Below, one piece after another: positions 1 to 13,970 of a DNA stretch of 64,000 bases. Numbering within the stretch: position 1 is the stretch's first letter; each line of letters begins with the position of its first letter. The DNA is from Siderastrea radians (Eukaryota > Cnidaria > Anthozoa > Scleractinia > Rhizangiidae): contig OZ024890.1 of the NCBI GenBank assembly GCA_964017195.1, forward strand, positions 23,311,201 to 23,375,200. Reading direction: 5' to 3'. The position numbers were made by a program, and so were the translations under genes. Under the pieces are notes generated by a model. That model was given only the letters and a program-made list of their open reading frames with translations. It did no database searches and had not been told where the DNA came from.

Positions 1-1744
1 CTACAACTACCTGACTCCGCCCTACCGACCCTTATAATCGATCAGCCCATTGTGGAAGCGTTTAAATCCATTCTTTCATCACTTCAATTCCAAAATTGAT
101 TCCTTATTATTTTTTCTTAATTTTAATACAACTGCGGTGATGGGTACTGAAATGTTGCGGGGATTAGTTTTATAGAAAGATATTAAATACACCAGCAATG
201 TTTCAACAAAACGTTCTTTGTTTCTAGCCGTGTGTTCTAATACGCCGGGAGAGAACCTAGACTTAATTAATTTTGAATTTTTCGTTTTTAAGCTTCGCCG
301 GTCTCAACACCGTACGGACACACAAAGCATGTTTATTCTAGAAAATGTTTCAATAGTTGTAATAACAAGTGTTGTTGTGTTGTTGTTATGTCCCAGATGT
401 GCGCGGGCGCCGTTCTTTCACGCTGCGTCGGAGAACAGCGGATTCACGCTGAGAGTAGCTGCTATTTTTGAATGAACGCATCCTTATAACTTCAACCTGA
501 CGCTGTGATTTTGTTTGTTTTAATAAGCGGCATCGTTTGTGTATGTTTTTCTGCGGACAGTTCTTAAAATAGCAGTTCACAGAAGTTTCATGGGAAAAAT
601 TCGACAAAATCAGCAGTCTGTTGATCAGAAGATGTCTTGATGCCGGGGTCTTGATAACCAATGGAACACGCCCCGACGGTCTTGAAACGACTTTTCGATC
701 GCTAGTACTACATATCGATGCAATTTCATTTAGTACTAGTACTTCGGCGAAATTTATTTTTAGATGATGAAAAAGATCCTTACAGTTCGGGTCACTAATG
801 GCATTACCACAGAAATGGCTTTCTTATCCACATATTATACTAAATAAACACACGAAGCCTTTCTTCCCGGCCGACATCAGCTTTTGTCGTGTTTGTTCAA
901 AACGCTCAAAGCCGATAAAGGCTTTTGCCGGTTGCGGATTTATAAGAGTTAGCCACAAGCTTTCAGCAGTGTCGAATAACTGCACATGTTAGATTGATTT
1001 CGTTACTTTTGTCAGGTGCATCCGAGAACGTTGTTAGAAAAAAAAAACCATCTAGTTTCGTGTGACGTGCGCGATTGAACTCTAAACTAGACTGGGGAAT
1101 GTCTTTTGGCATTAATTCGGCTTCAAACTGCTTCGAGCAATTTTTGCTATCGTTATGTTGTCACTTCAATTACAGTTATAACTAGGTGGCATAATAAAGC
1201 CAAATGTATGAAGAATAAGTAGGAAAGCATTAAGATAAGATTGAACTGCGTGGGAACGTAAGGGTCGACGTAAAGACATCCATTTTCGATTCCACTCGGC
1301 GGTCGGCAGTTCTCACTGATGGATGTTGAGTTAGGGAGGGCAAGGGGGGTCATTCTCCCCGTTTTCCCGTACCTTGTAATCCCAGTTTCCGCCGCTTTTG
1401 TTGTTAAGTCCCGCATCTTTCCCCTTTTTGATAGCAAAAAATTACGCAAAGTTACACAATATTCCTTTTTCTACCGCTTCCCGCCACCTAGGGAATCCTG
1501 CTTCCTGCCCTCTCTTTTTCCGCTTCCCTTACACCTCCAGTGCCATTTTTCTCCCGGGTTCTCGCCTAGTTCCCCCCCTCCCCTTCCCCCCCAATGATGG
1601 CCGGTTTGTAGTAAACAACGCACGCAGATCAAAAACCGCCGAGTTAACACGCATCTTACTTTAATTGAACTAGGTAAAAGCAGCAGTAAAACAACGGTTG
1701 TACCGAAGATTTAGTTTAGAACATAGATTAGTTAGATTAGTTAC
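1..1744. other. Intergenic sequence before the P450 duplication
   Basis: No convincing gene is visible on either strand. Open frames here are short, lack recognisable motifs and often use non-ATG starts. A C-rich stretch at about 1,490-1,595 encodes only low-complexity peptide. Homology with unit B (17.4 kb onward) starts only near 1,745. Confidence 0.5.
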
Positions 1745-4013
1745 TGAACTCAAATTTATTATTATTCATTAAAAAAAAACATATTTGGCATCTTACAAGA
1801 AGAAATGTCCACAACGGAAACAGCTAGTGCTTTCAAGAAGTCATGGACGTGACAGTGAACTTCGTGGCCAAGAATATTGCACAAAGAAGTGAAAGTTATC
1901 ACAGTTTCATCAGATATACCCCACGTATCAGATGGCAGTTTGGCAACATGAACTTGTTCAATATGAGCCAGGTCACATGCGATTCGCGTGTAGCCGGGGT
2001 ACTAGTAGTTTCTGTTTAAGTAATCCTTGAAACCCTTCAGAGCCATACTAGCTATAGAGTGTTTGCTTTAGCAAACGATTTTTGCTGTTTCGCTAACTTA
2101 ATTTCCAGTTCAACTGATTATAAGAGTGTTCCTCATTAGTAAATTTCATTTCGTCCAGTCTTGCAAGTTAGAACCGCCTTGTAATAAGCAGCACCTACAT
2201 ATAAATAAACAGCGCCAAAGAAAATATTGCTAAGTAGCTGTCATTTGAATGGCTCAGCTCTAAGGATTTTATCCACAAACTTAAACGTTCAAAACCGTGC
2301 ACGCTTAACAGCATACGATGATTTACTGCTCAATATTAATCTTGTTTTTTAATGGTTACACTTACGTTACGTTTCATCGGATGCGACGTTGTGTAGCACG
2401 TCTTTGAACTAAACACGTGCAAAAAAAAAATTAAAAGAAAAGAAAAGAAATTCCGAAGAAAGCCTCAAAAGTCTCAATCGTATAGATCTTGTATGGAGCA
2501 ATTAACTTTGGTGAAACTTGCAGGGGTTAAACACCAAGCAGTTTGTCCATTATTTCAACTCTCGCAAAAAAAATATCCATGTTTGCAAAACAACCCTGGC
2601 TGAATACTAAAAAGTAAGATCGAGAATTCTCACTCGCGTTCATGTCGCACCGACTGCACACCAGAAAGATGTTTGTTCAGTTGATTAAACGATGCAATAC
2701 ATGTTTCAGATTTGATCTGGGATTAAAATGGAACACGTTCGATAACTAATATAAACCCCCAAATAAACAGCTTAGTAACGCCGTATATGCCTAAAATGAC
2801 TGAAACAAGATGGCATAGTGACGGATGGACATCGTAGAACCCGAAGGCCCTTGGATCTCACTAATGCTCAGTTTCTAAGATCAAAGATCTATGGAGAGCG
2901 ACTTCCAGGATACACGAGCCCTGCATTGTGGCTTGCCTTTGAGTCTGTTTGAAAACATAAAGTGTAACAGCTTTTAGGTGAATGCAACCAAGCATGCAGT
3001 ACTTTCCTCTGGGGCTGATATATGTTGCCTGAATTTTTGCAAATTGAATAGCCTTTAAGCATGAAAGGGACCCGCGCTACGCCTAAGCAACAGAAAGGTA
3101 TTTCGACAAAAAGGATCCGAGTTATATTTGTATTGCAGTGGACCTAGAGGTATTTGATCAATTTTCCGGCTCAGCACGAACCAAGCCGGCTGTAAAAATA
3201 GCAGCTATTGTGGGTATTGATATCCGGAAATAGAATATTATTGCTAAAAGTTACCAAAGCGTGACAGTCTACCTTTGACTCCCAGGTCAACAACTTGATT
3301 CTCAGTAATGAAATTTGAAGAGTTTGTTCATAGAAGAACTGATCGAACACTTTGGTCAAATAAGTTTTGGAAAATAAAGTTTTTGTTTCTGTGACTGATC
3401 TTACTTACGATTCATTCTCCTGAGGATCTCGCCATCCGCTAATATTACTCGTCATGTAAACCTTTGTAATTCAGTTTTTTTAATACGTATCATTATATAA
3501 TAGAGCTGCATACCCAAATTTTCTTTTGACAGTCGTAAAGAGAAATGGGATCTCGATCACCCCTGTAATCTACAACGTATATTCCTGTTTATCTGTAATG
3601 CGGTGTAGCTTAATCCCAATTAATAAGATCAGCCCTTAGTTAGGAATCACTTAAATAAGGCTTTAACTTATCTGACTTGAACTTTACAAGTGAGCAATAC
3701 TGCTAATGAGAAAATGCAATCAAAAGTATCTCTCGAATACAGCCCGCATGATTACAATAAATGATAACATCCTCAAGTAACATGCTCAATAGAACACAGA
3801 GAGCACTCGCTCAGAACGTGAACTAATTCTTTATTGACAGAATAGCGTGATGCACGCCGATAAATAGATAAGTGTTCACTGAGGTGTAAACAATTTGTTC
3901 GCATACTTATACTCAATCGCTCTCGAGAGAGACCATTTGAACCTTGGACGCAAAACAACAAGGTACTAGCACGAACAAGGAGAGAACATTTTCTAGGCCT
4001 GTTACCTGTCAAC

Positions 4014-7000
4014 ATGAGCTTTTCGCTTGCAATCGAAGAGTTTACATCGCTCGGCCAAATTTTTTTCCTCTGCTTTTTGGTTTGCCTGTTCCTCACTGGA
4101 AAAGCCATATGGGAACACTCTTTTTCTAAGCTGCCTCCAGGCCCTTGGGGTTTGCCAGTAATAGGTAAGAATTTATTGTCAAACTTTGTGTTATGATTTT
4201 TAGAAAAAAAGGGTTGTTTCCTCATTGTTCTTTGTGAATTATCCACAAATTGTTTAAAGGTTTCGCTTGACATTAATGCTTTAGCTGAGTCGTCTCGAAA
4301 GTCAGTCGATTATAGCTCTGCCAAGCTGAGTCACGCTGGGCTAGCCCCTTAAATAACGAGAGTAGCGAATGATCCATGTCGTAACTTTGAAGAATTACCG
4401 TTGTACTATTTCGTAGGTCTACTCACAAAAAAATTTGATTTTAGAAGTAATGAGTCACTATTTCAACTCAGTAACGTGGACTCTCTGTGATTTCGCACCA
4501 GCCCAATTTTAGAGGGTCAAAAGAAAAATTTGTTGGAATTAAACAATTTGTAAAATTTACAAGCTAAAACAGTATTTAAAATCATTGTGGATGAGTCTCT
4601 CTTTGCTTCAACGAAGCAGTAACTCTTTCTTTAGTAAGAAAGACTCTTTGCCTCAGATCACCGATAAAACTGCATAATCAATGAATAATTTAAACAGCCA
4701 TGCCCATTGCATGACACGAGCGTGCGACAAAGAGTGTATCGCGTGCTCTTAGCCAAACTGCTATGGCGACGAGGTACGTTGTTTATTTTAGCTTTTTCTT
4801 GATGCCTGTTTTCTGACAGGCCCATTTAAGATTGACGTAAGCTTTACATGAGTGTTCCTCTTGTAACCTTTTTTGATATAATGCTCCCTGTGAGTTTCAG
4901 CAAGTTAACTATCAACCATGGTCTGAAATTAACCTTGAATAAAGGGATAGAAATATGTCTTGGAAAAATTGCTTCTTGTCTGAATCAGACTGTTCACTAT
5001 ACCTTAGGATGCTTGTTCACAATTTTTTATGCACCTTTTTTTGTCCCAGAGTTTCCGTTTTTATGAGTTGTATGGCCGCTATATAAAATCAGTAACAAAA
5101 TTCGGAATAACAAAATTAACTGGTTACAGTTAATTGGAGCATAACGACGAGAAAAAACAACACTTAATTTTGATTTCTCAGTTCTGAGTTTTATTTCTCG
5201 TGCGGTAACCGTATAAGCTCACAGCTAAAACTTCAGCACAATTCGGAGAAAAGTGAGTTCAAAACAAAATTTAACGAAATTTACGTTGAAATTTATGCTG
5301 ATCATGAGGCAGGTTTATTATTTTCAGTTGGTAAACTTATCGAAAAATGCACCACGTTCTCAAGCAAATTCGGGATTTTGACTTGAGTGGTTGGTTTAAA
5401 CGAAATTTGGATTATTCAGTTTTTTAAAATGAGTGAATCCAAACTACAACAATCTCCATGAGTCTCCATTTTTATATTTGCACTAAATCGTAGTTCCGAA
5501 TGCTAAACAACAGCTTAACGTAGCATACAAAAATCTAGTCGGTCTTCATTTATTATCCTAGTGTTTCGTAATTTAAATGAAACAGGCAACAAAGGTACGA
5601 TGAAGCAGGATAATGTTTGTTATTTGGACCGGAATAAAGTGAAACTAAACAAGCTCTTTTCCACCTTTAACGTATTTTGATGTGTCAATGACGCACTGAT
5701 ATAAGAAAATGTTTGCTGGATGTCAATTTGTTGACAAGGCTGGATTACAATTTACACCGAAAATGTTCAAGTTCTCATTCTGTGTCATGTTCAAGTTAAA
5801 ATTTATTTGTCCTGCAATTGATTTCTCGTACAGTAGTTTTTCTTGACGTTCCTTACATATAGCAAAAACTCGTCTCGAATGAGGGTGTTTCTGTTCGATT
5901 ACCGGGTTGCAAAATTAATAAGTAGGAGTGACAACTTGGCCGCAGTTTCCATGTTCACCATCTTTAAGTTCGACACTGAGAATCCACTTCGAACTGGTCA
6001 ACTCTACTTAACTGATCTCAACCAATACGACTAAGGCACTCCACTGAGGTGACCGCACTCAATCAATCACCAGTTTTGCTAACTGTCTTCTATATCTACC
6101 CAGTCACTGACCAACCGCCAATTTAACCCGCTCCAGACAAACGTCACTTACCTCGATCACCAACTTGACCAACTCAACTTCTCACTTTAATGGCGAATTG
6201 ACAAACTCATCAACTCAGACTCGATGGCATACTCTGCTATCTGCACCACATTTACACGTTGCGCAGAGTTCACCGAATAATAATAATAATTGGAGCCCCC
6301 TTACTAACAGTTACAGCGGTAAACAAGGACTTCACGGTTGACTCGAGACCGGAGTGGTGCGGCTATGAAACAGCTCAAAGCATCTTAAACACTCTTCTTT
6401 TACCGTTCATCGTGCTGCAAGGGAGTCCAAAAACTCTGAAATCGTCTCTAACATAAGCGACTGTGATTTTCTGTCGGTTGTGAAGATTGTAAAAACGCTC
6501 GTCAAAAAAGGATCTGTCGGACTGTACATACTTGTTCAAGATAATGTTATCTTGCTGAGTTCTTCGAGGCACAGGCAAAGAAAACTAACGTGATCTTAAA
6601 GCTGAACGGAAAATGTCTTCTTAAATACACTCTCACTTGTTTATGAAGCAGAAACAAAACCAAGACCGGACGATACTTCATAAATACATGTTAACACTTC
6701 CTCACAAAAACGTGCGAATGGGCAGACACAATTTTCACTCCCACTCTCCTAGCAACTTTCATGGATCATGTCCGTTGCCAATCTACGCTGTCTAAACGCG
6801 TGACTTTTGCCAATGGAACTGAGCTAAGTGTGCTTTACCTCGTCCGCCCCCGGAGGGTTAATATTATAACAAATAAATTTTACAGCAATTAAAGAAACAA
6901 ATAGAAGGCACTTCGTCTGTTTCATGAGAGTGCGGAAGCTGATCACGTGATTGCACGCGAAAACAACACGTATACAGAAGCGAGTGAATGATTTTTCGTA

Positions 7001-10000
7001 AACATTAGTCAATGTATGTTTAATATTATAATTAACTGACACACTTTTTAAACAAAAACAATGCAATTCCGACCCCACACCACTTGCATTAAGTGATCCA
7101 GTACTACAATCTTGCAATTATAGCGGAACTCGCGGAGCACCATAGGTAAGAAAATTTGGTAACCCGTTGATCTGAAAAATTTTGGTTCTGACGTACGTCC
7201 GTCCGTCCGTACAGACTCTGGGGGAGGGTGACGGGAGTCCCAAGACAGCCTGGCCGGGGGAGGTGGAATGCCATTTTTTTCTTGTAGCTGAAGTAAACAA
7301 TATGGCGGCTGGTTCCTCGCACACTCGACTTTCAATACGATAATTGTAATACATTCTTGGAATGAAGACTTGTAGCAGTTCATCATGAAAAGGAAAAGGA
7401 TTGCTATAATCTCGATGGCGCATATAGAAGATACTGGAGAGCTTGAAGGCAAGAAATCCTTGTTCGAGGACATACTTGTTTTTTTTTTCAAAGCTAAGGA
7501 GATCTGGAAAGAACCCGGCAACTTTCGTTTAGATTCTCAAGGCCTTCTTTCAGTTCAGTGGTAAAGTAAATTACAGATTTGAGTGTGGATTTACGCGGTT
7601 GTAAAAATTGTTTAATTGAGCGACTTTACATGTTTAGTAAATTACGGTAATTTTCTTGAAATGTTTTAAAAACTTGTTTAAAAATAGTAGCCCCGCAGCT
7701 CTTAACAACCTCTAATTTCATTGGACCTTGGTATCACGCAGCTCTATTGTTTTCGGGGCTAGGGCCCATTGTTTTGTTGTTTGGTGTATTGTTTTCTCAG
7801 CAAATCAGAGAAGACCTTGTAAGAGCTGCGACATCGCCCAAAAATAGCTCGTAGTTCCCGTTTGCCGGCTTGCGAGTAACTTCATTTGAGGGGAAAATTG
7901 TACGCAGTTTGCTTTCCTAGGGAAACAAATGTTTCGTATGTGAATGACATTTCCTGTTTTTGAAGGATTCTTGTCCTTTTTCTGTGTTTATGCATTAAAG
8001 GAATTTTCATAAGTGAGCAATCTGATCAATTTCCTTTTGAACTTTAGTGCGTAATTTTTAATATTTTTCTTAGAGGAATTCTACTGTATTTTATTCGAAA
8101 AGTGGAAATCGTGACTATTCTAGACTGAGTCTGTGTTGTTTTTTTCAATGTAGGTTGTTTTTCTTCGGCGACGCATATTGGGTTGTTTGACTAATTTGTA
8201 TTTATCGTATTTATTTAAGTCTTAGTATTCAACACCTGAAGAGTCGCTCTGTCGTCATTTTTAAGTTTATAGTGTTAGTGTAAAATTCCTTATGTTTTTT
8301 GTTCAGTTGTGGAATATTTTATCTTCCTTATATTGTTATATTTTTTAGTTTCTCCATTTGAAGTGAATGACATTTCTGTCTCAATTTAGCGTCTAAACTT
8401 AGGCTTGCCGTTTCAGTGAGTGAGTTCAATGCAGCATGTTTTCGTGTTCGTTTTGTTTTTTGTTAAACTGCTAAGCCATTTCAGTGTGTCTTTAGTTACA
8501 GATCGAAATGAAAACTTTATTTAAGTAACTATAAGCAAAGCATTTCTCGGTTTAAGTCTACATGTATTTTGTCTAAAATGAGACTCTAAAAGCTTCCTAA
8601 GATTTAATAGTTCAGGGTGTATTCTTGAAAGCGCCCAATTAATACTTCGCGGTTGAAAAACTTGTGCCATTTTCTCTTGATAATTATACGTGTGCTTGAC
8701 AGTTTCCGAAAACATTTTTTGGAGAATTTTTGTCCGTAAACGGTTTGATGCCGGGAAAATATTATTTATTTTAGCAAGATAGATTTCGAGAAATGTTTCA
8801 TGGTTAACAGCTATTAAAACAGCCAGAGGGATGCATTGGAATCAGTGAGAAATGTGTATTTGCATGGAAAAGTCTTTAAGTGGGTTTTTTTAGCAATTGT
8901 AGTTTTACAGGTACTCTTCTTGAACTTTGTAAGCTAGCTTTCGAAAGAACGCTACAAGAAGAGCTGTCGGTGAAAGTCGTACTGAAGTCTTCTCTTTGAT
9001 GAAAAATATGCCAACTCACAGTTTCCTCAGCGATGCGCATGTTTTCCCTTGCTGTTTTTCACCTCTTGGGGAATAACTGCACAACTAAAATTTACTGTAT
9101 TTTACGGGCCAATTGGCATGAAAAAGAGACGTGGAGCTCCGCTTTTAGGCTTGGCTAAATCTATATATTAAAGGATTATGTCTAAAATCGTTTGGATTCG
9201 TAGACATTGGCCGGTACACTAACAAATAATCAGTTCTAAAAATCAACTGACGGCTTACAATAAAACTTCAGTCATCTCATATGGTTAACAATTTTATCAC
9301 GAAATCGAATTTAATTTCATAGGAATCAAGGCGCTTTATTATAAAGCAATGCATGTACAAGACTGACCATTATTTCACTTAATCTTGACGTGTTACAGAC
9401 CGTCTGTTGAAAGCAAGTTTACTAAATACAGTTTCTCCACCTTGTTAATACACTGTTTATTCGGGTGGTTTGTACAGTAATGGGGACATGAGCTAATATC
9501 CTTCATTTTACATATGTTCTGATCGAAAGTGTAAAAGAGACACGTTAACCTACGTGAAATGTTTACTGTTACAACAGGGGCTTGTTTCCGCCTGGGAAAG
9601 GACCCACATCTCGACTTCACCAAACTGGCACAGAAATATGGCGACGTTTTCAGCCTGATGCTTGGAAATCGTTTGGTTGTGGTGCTAAATGGAGTAAATG
9701 TCATCCAAGAAGCCATCATCAAACAATCGAAAGCCTTTGCCGGGCGGCCTCAACTGCACACCTTTCAGATTGCCAATCCATATGGCAACATGCTTGCCTT
9801 CACGGATTACTCGCCCCAATGGCGGCTTTCTCGTAAGATGACTGTTTGTGCCATCCACAACTTTGCCAAGAACACAGACGCCTTGGGAGAGAAACTACTG
9901 CAGGAATCTCACCGCTTGATTCACTGCCTCAACCAACAAAAGGGAAAGCCGGTGGATACTCTCAGACCTCTGAAGTTTGCCACAGCAAACATCGTGCTCA

Positions 10001-10986
10001 ATGCGCTGTTCGGATTCGAGCGTTCTTACAACGATGAAGAACTCGGAAAAGTTCTCGACCTCTCCGACAGTTTCCGAACCGCGGTGCATGGGAGTAATCA
10101 CGTTGATTTCTTGCCACTGTTAAAGTATCTTCCGAGTAAGGCGCTTTCAAATCTTAAATTGGTAACAAAGATGCATTTGTTTGGAGTCACCAAGATGTTT
10201 GAGAAGAACAAAGAATCGTATGCTGATGGGCATGTTCGCAATATCGCAGACAGTTTTATCAGCGTCATTGAGAGGGAAACTGAAAAAGAGAGAGAAAATC
10301 GACCAGTCGGAGAGAATACCCTGAGCATAGCTCCACTGCTCAGCGACGAACAGATCATTGCACTGTTGGGGGATCTCTATGGTGCCGCTTTTGAGACTTC
10401 GTCCACTGCTCTCTACTGGACTCTGTCATACCTGGTGAAATATCCTGACATCCAGCGCCAGCTGCATGACGAGTTAGATCACGTGGTTGGTCGAGAACGA
10501 CTGCCAACCCTACAAGACATAGCATCACTTCCTCTCCTCCAAGCTACAGTCTACGAGCTGTTAAGGGTAACCAGCGTTGCACCTCTTGCAATACCTCGAT
10601 CCACAACTACCGAGACGACCATCCGGGGCTTCACAATCCCTAAAGACACAGTCGTGTTCGTTAACCTATGGTCCGTGCACCACGATCCAGAAACCTGGAA
10701 AGACCCAGATGTTTTCGACCCCAGGCGTTTCCTGGATGGAGGAGGTCAGGTGATCGACCCCAAGTTCCTCGATGGTTTCCTTCCATTCTCAGGAGGTCGG
10801 CGCAAATGTCCTGGTGAAATTCTGGCCTTGAAAACAATTACAGTTTTCCTTGGGGCGCTGCTTCACAGCTTCCGTTTTACACAGGATGGTTTGCCAGCTG
10901 AGTATCAAGGGATTAATCTTCAGGGTCAGTATGGTCTCACTTTGATGCCAGAAAAGTTTTACCTGAAACTAGAAGAACGGCATTAA
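4014..10986 (+). CDS. Microsomal cytochrome P450, copy A (two exons)
   Basis: A haem-thiolate monooxygenase of the endoplasmic reticulum membrane, expected to oxidise a lipophilic substrate with electrons from P450 reductase. Exons are 4,014-4,164 and 9,578-10,986. The donor G|GTAAGA and acceptor ACAACAG split a Gly codon, giving 519 aa, a normal length for the family. Residues 10-29 form the N-terminal anchor, followed by the proline hinge KLPPGPWGLPVIG. The I-helix reads GAAFETSS (319-326), the ExxR pair is E377/R380, a PERF-like segment reads FDPRRFLD, and the haem loop FSGGRRKCPG holds Cys461. The style is CYP clan 2 (CYP1/CYP2/CYP17-like), but the substrate cannot be inferred. The canonical I-helix Gly is Ala321 here, unlike copy B. 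The 5.4 kb intron carries a ~2 kb insertion. The start is set by the ATG opening the anchor; an upstream TTG-started frame at exon 2 is intronic. Confidence 0.9.
7117..9170. mobile_element. Unit A-specific insertion inside the P450-A intron
   Basis: Unit B runs directly from the sequence matching 7,096-7,116 to that matching about 9,165-9,200, so roughly 2.05 kb is extra in unit A. It contains no recognisable protein. It includes a CCGT tandem at about 7,197-7,211 and a 137-bp MITE at 7,694-7,830. I see no clear terminal repeats for the whole insert, so it may be composite or a non-autonomous element. Confidence 0.55.
7694..7830 (+). mobile_element. 137-bp MITE with CGCAGCTCTTA termini (copy 1)
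   Basis: It begins CGCAGCTCTTA and ends TAAGAGCTGCG, an 11-bp perfect terminal inverted repeat. A second copy in opposite orientation lies at 23,273-23,409 with about 90% identity by eye. No coding capacity. It sits inside the larger insertion in the P450-A intron. Confidence 0.75.
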
Positions 10987-11936
10987 AGACGCTTGAACGA
11001 TAACCGGACAGAAATGTGTTGGCATACGTAACGTGTGTTTAATTGTATAGCAAACGGTCTGTGTTCGTCAAATTCAACGTAAACGCTATATTTCATTGAA
11101 ACCGCTGAAGAAATTATGCAGTTACTTATATGAGTGAATTCATTCGAAGAATATAGAAGCAGCTTTAACTTTTAAATGGCAATGGAGACTGATGCCTATT
11201 CTATGGTCATTATACGCTTATCTATATGCCAAGTAGACTGATATGTTGACCAATCAAAACGAAGCAAACAGCCTTGTTTTTCCTTTTTTTGTAGTTAAGA
11301 TTACTTACGAGTCAGGAATAATTCTTTGACGTTTTTTGTAATGTTCAAAATCATTTTATTAGCTAAGGGCAATATTTCACTTTCCCCGCCCCCAATAATG
11401 GTCCCTTGGTCACCTTGCATGTTCTGTTTTGCTCATGTACTGCTTAGATTTCGATTGTAGACATTGAACATTGCACTAGAAGTTTACTTTACATGTATAA
11501 TCTACAGGAAAACAGTAGGATCACACAAGGCAAATACAAATGAGATGTAGTGTATTTTTTCAATATGAGAATGAAATTAATTCATATATAAAAAGTACAA
11601 AGCATCAAGACAGTGAATTGTAAAAGTGACATTTGGGAAACTCGTTCATTTTTAGTGTATTTTAGGGCCCACAGTACAATTAAGGTCAGTGGAAGATTGT
11701 ATGTTTGCTTTTTAAATGTCGACGAAGTACGGTAGACATAGACTTGTTCGATGTAATAGGCGTTTTCATTAAGTAAAAATTTTCACAAGTTCTGTTATGT
11801 TTTGTTGACGTTTATAGGTATCTTTCTTTGGTAAGATTAATTGAAGGGCGCCCACCTGATAAGAGGTCCCGGTATCTGGGTTCTTTTATGATTTACTTCG
11901 AGCATCCCTATAAGTAACGTCGTTTCTTGTATATAA

Positions 11937-11969
11937 GAGACTGAGCCCCTCGTGTTGGGGCTCAGTCTC
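11937..11969. other. Perfect 13-bp hairpin, 7-nt loop
   Basis: GAGACTGAGCCCC (11,937-11,949) and its exact complement (11,957-11,969) flank the loop TCGTGTT. It lies about 950 bp downstream of the P450-A stop. The matching position of unit B (25,829-25,849) keeps a shorter 6-bp hairpin with a different stem sequence. Confidence 0.6.
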
Positions 11970-12947
11970 AGAGTCACAGAGAGTGCGTTTGGAGGAATTG
12001 AAGAAATTCATGTGAATTCGAGAGGTTGGCTAGATTCGATATATAAACCTATCTTTTTGAATCCTTGCTAGTCAATTGGTTAATATTGAAGAAACAGAAA
12101 TTGCTGTTTTGTGCTTACTTAACCCGCAAACACTCAAGGGAGTTTGCAAGAATTCCAAAATCTATGCCGGTGAACCCGCTAAGTGTTTTCAAAGTCATCC
12201 AAACTCCCTGGCGTGCATCAGGCTTTGTGCGGCAATTTTCTATTTCTTGTATGCAATAGTAAGGCCAACTAAGAAATGTTTCGTGGCGTCATGTCCGTGT
12301 TACACTGAACCTCGTCTTGAACTGTTCCTCAACCAACCAGAGCAAACATTATATGCGCATTTTTTAAAAACCTTTTTGTCCACAGAGTGCAAAATTAAAA
12401 GCTGTGAAAGGGGCATAGTCACGAGGATTTCGCAGATTTCTGGTCAAAACTGTGCTAAAATTATCGGTAGCTAACTTTATCCATGCCCAACATTGTGTTT
12501 GAACATTTAAAGGAACATATTAACTTAATTTCATTAAGAGAAAACAAACCATGACCATTTAATATCGATTTAATGTCAACACGCTGAAAGAATTTGAAAA
12601 CTAGCTTAATTTTTTCAAATTGCAATTCATTTCCATCCGTGCCATCTGTAGCAACTAGCCCATTATTTGTGGGCGTTCATTGATGTGAGGACGTATTTTT
12701 GATTTTGAAAGTGAACTAAAATAGCGTGACTATGCCCCTTTAAATTTTATAGAAGAGAAACGACAGCCTAGAATTGCGGGGTTTTTTAACAATCAATTCT
12801 CTCAATGCAATCTTTATTGTAAGCCTCACGGAACAACAGCTCTCGACTCGGTGGCCAATTACCAGTATTTTCAACTTAAGAAGCACTCAGGCCTCAATTA
12901 CTAAATTCATTCAAGCAGATTCGCCAAGTTGTTTTTTCCATTTTCAG

Positions 12948-13970
12948 GTGACCTTGGAGCTCTACAATAACAACATGTAATGTGGGTATAATATTATTGC
13001 AATTCCCTCATAAATTGCTAAAACCACCAAAAGCTATCTTAAGTAACCTTTGCACTCTACAATAAGCTGCTATTAAACACGCATTTCCTTCCGCGGATTC
13101 CTTTTGTAACAGACACAATTCAGACAAGTCATTTTCCTACATAATCAGTATGTTTGCAGCCGGATTAGTAAAGACGCTAAAAGAAAAAAATGCGCTCACT
13201 CGAAAATGCTTTCCCAATGCATGTATAGTGCACTGACATATTATATAAGTATCTCAAGGTAACGTATTCAACAGAAAATAGAATTATAATCTGGTTCCTC
13301 TTATTACTGACCTGGATAAAGAAATTAAATGACGTGATAATTGCCGAGGTCAGCAATGAGGCATAAACAGTTAATGTTTTTTGCGGTCAGTTTCAATTCC
13401 TTTTCGCATTGAGGACATTGATCCTTGAACAAAAAAAAAAAAAACCTTGCTTGAGCAAGTGACCTTGGAGCTCTTCAATAACAACATGTATTGTGGGTAT
13501 AATATAATTGAAATTCCCTGATAAATTGCTGAAACCACCAAAAGCTACTCTTAAGTAACCTTTGCACTCTACAATAAACTGCTGTTAAACACGCATTTCC
13601 TTCCGCGGATTCCTTTTGTAACAGACACAATTCAGACAAGTCATTTTCCTACATAATCAGTATGTTTGCAGCCGGATGAGTAAAAACGCTAAAAGAAAAA
13701 ATGCGCTCACTCGAAAATGCTTTCCCAATGCACGCTTAGTGCACTGACATATTAAGTATCTCGAAGTAACGTGTTCAACAGAAAATAGAATTATAATCTA
13801 GTTCCTCTTAAAGTTACTGACCTGGATAAAGAAATTAAATGACGTGATAATTGCCGAGGTCAGCAACGAGGCATAAACAATTAATGTTCTTTGCGGTCAG
13901 TTTCAATTCCCTTTCGCATTGAGGTCATTGACCCTTGAACAAAAAGAAACAACAGTTTGCTTGAGCTGAA
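12948..13970. repeat. 511-bp direct tandem duplication
   Basis: The block starting GTGACCTTGGAGCTC at 12,948 is repeated from 13,459, with about 95% identity by eye and junctions next to an A-run. Unit B has only one copy of this block (from about 28,454), so the duplication arose in unit A after the larger duplication. Confidence 0.75.

Noticed and set aside
7048..7521. 157-codon minus-strand frame
   Set aside because: It crosses the boundary of the unit A-specific insertion and has no motifs; overlapping frames of similar quality exist.
12076..12474. 132-codon + strand frame
   Set aside because: The homologous region of unit B (27,880-28,200) is frameshifted and indel-rich, so the frame is not conserved.
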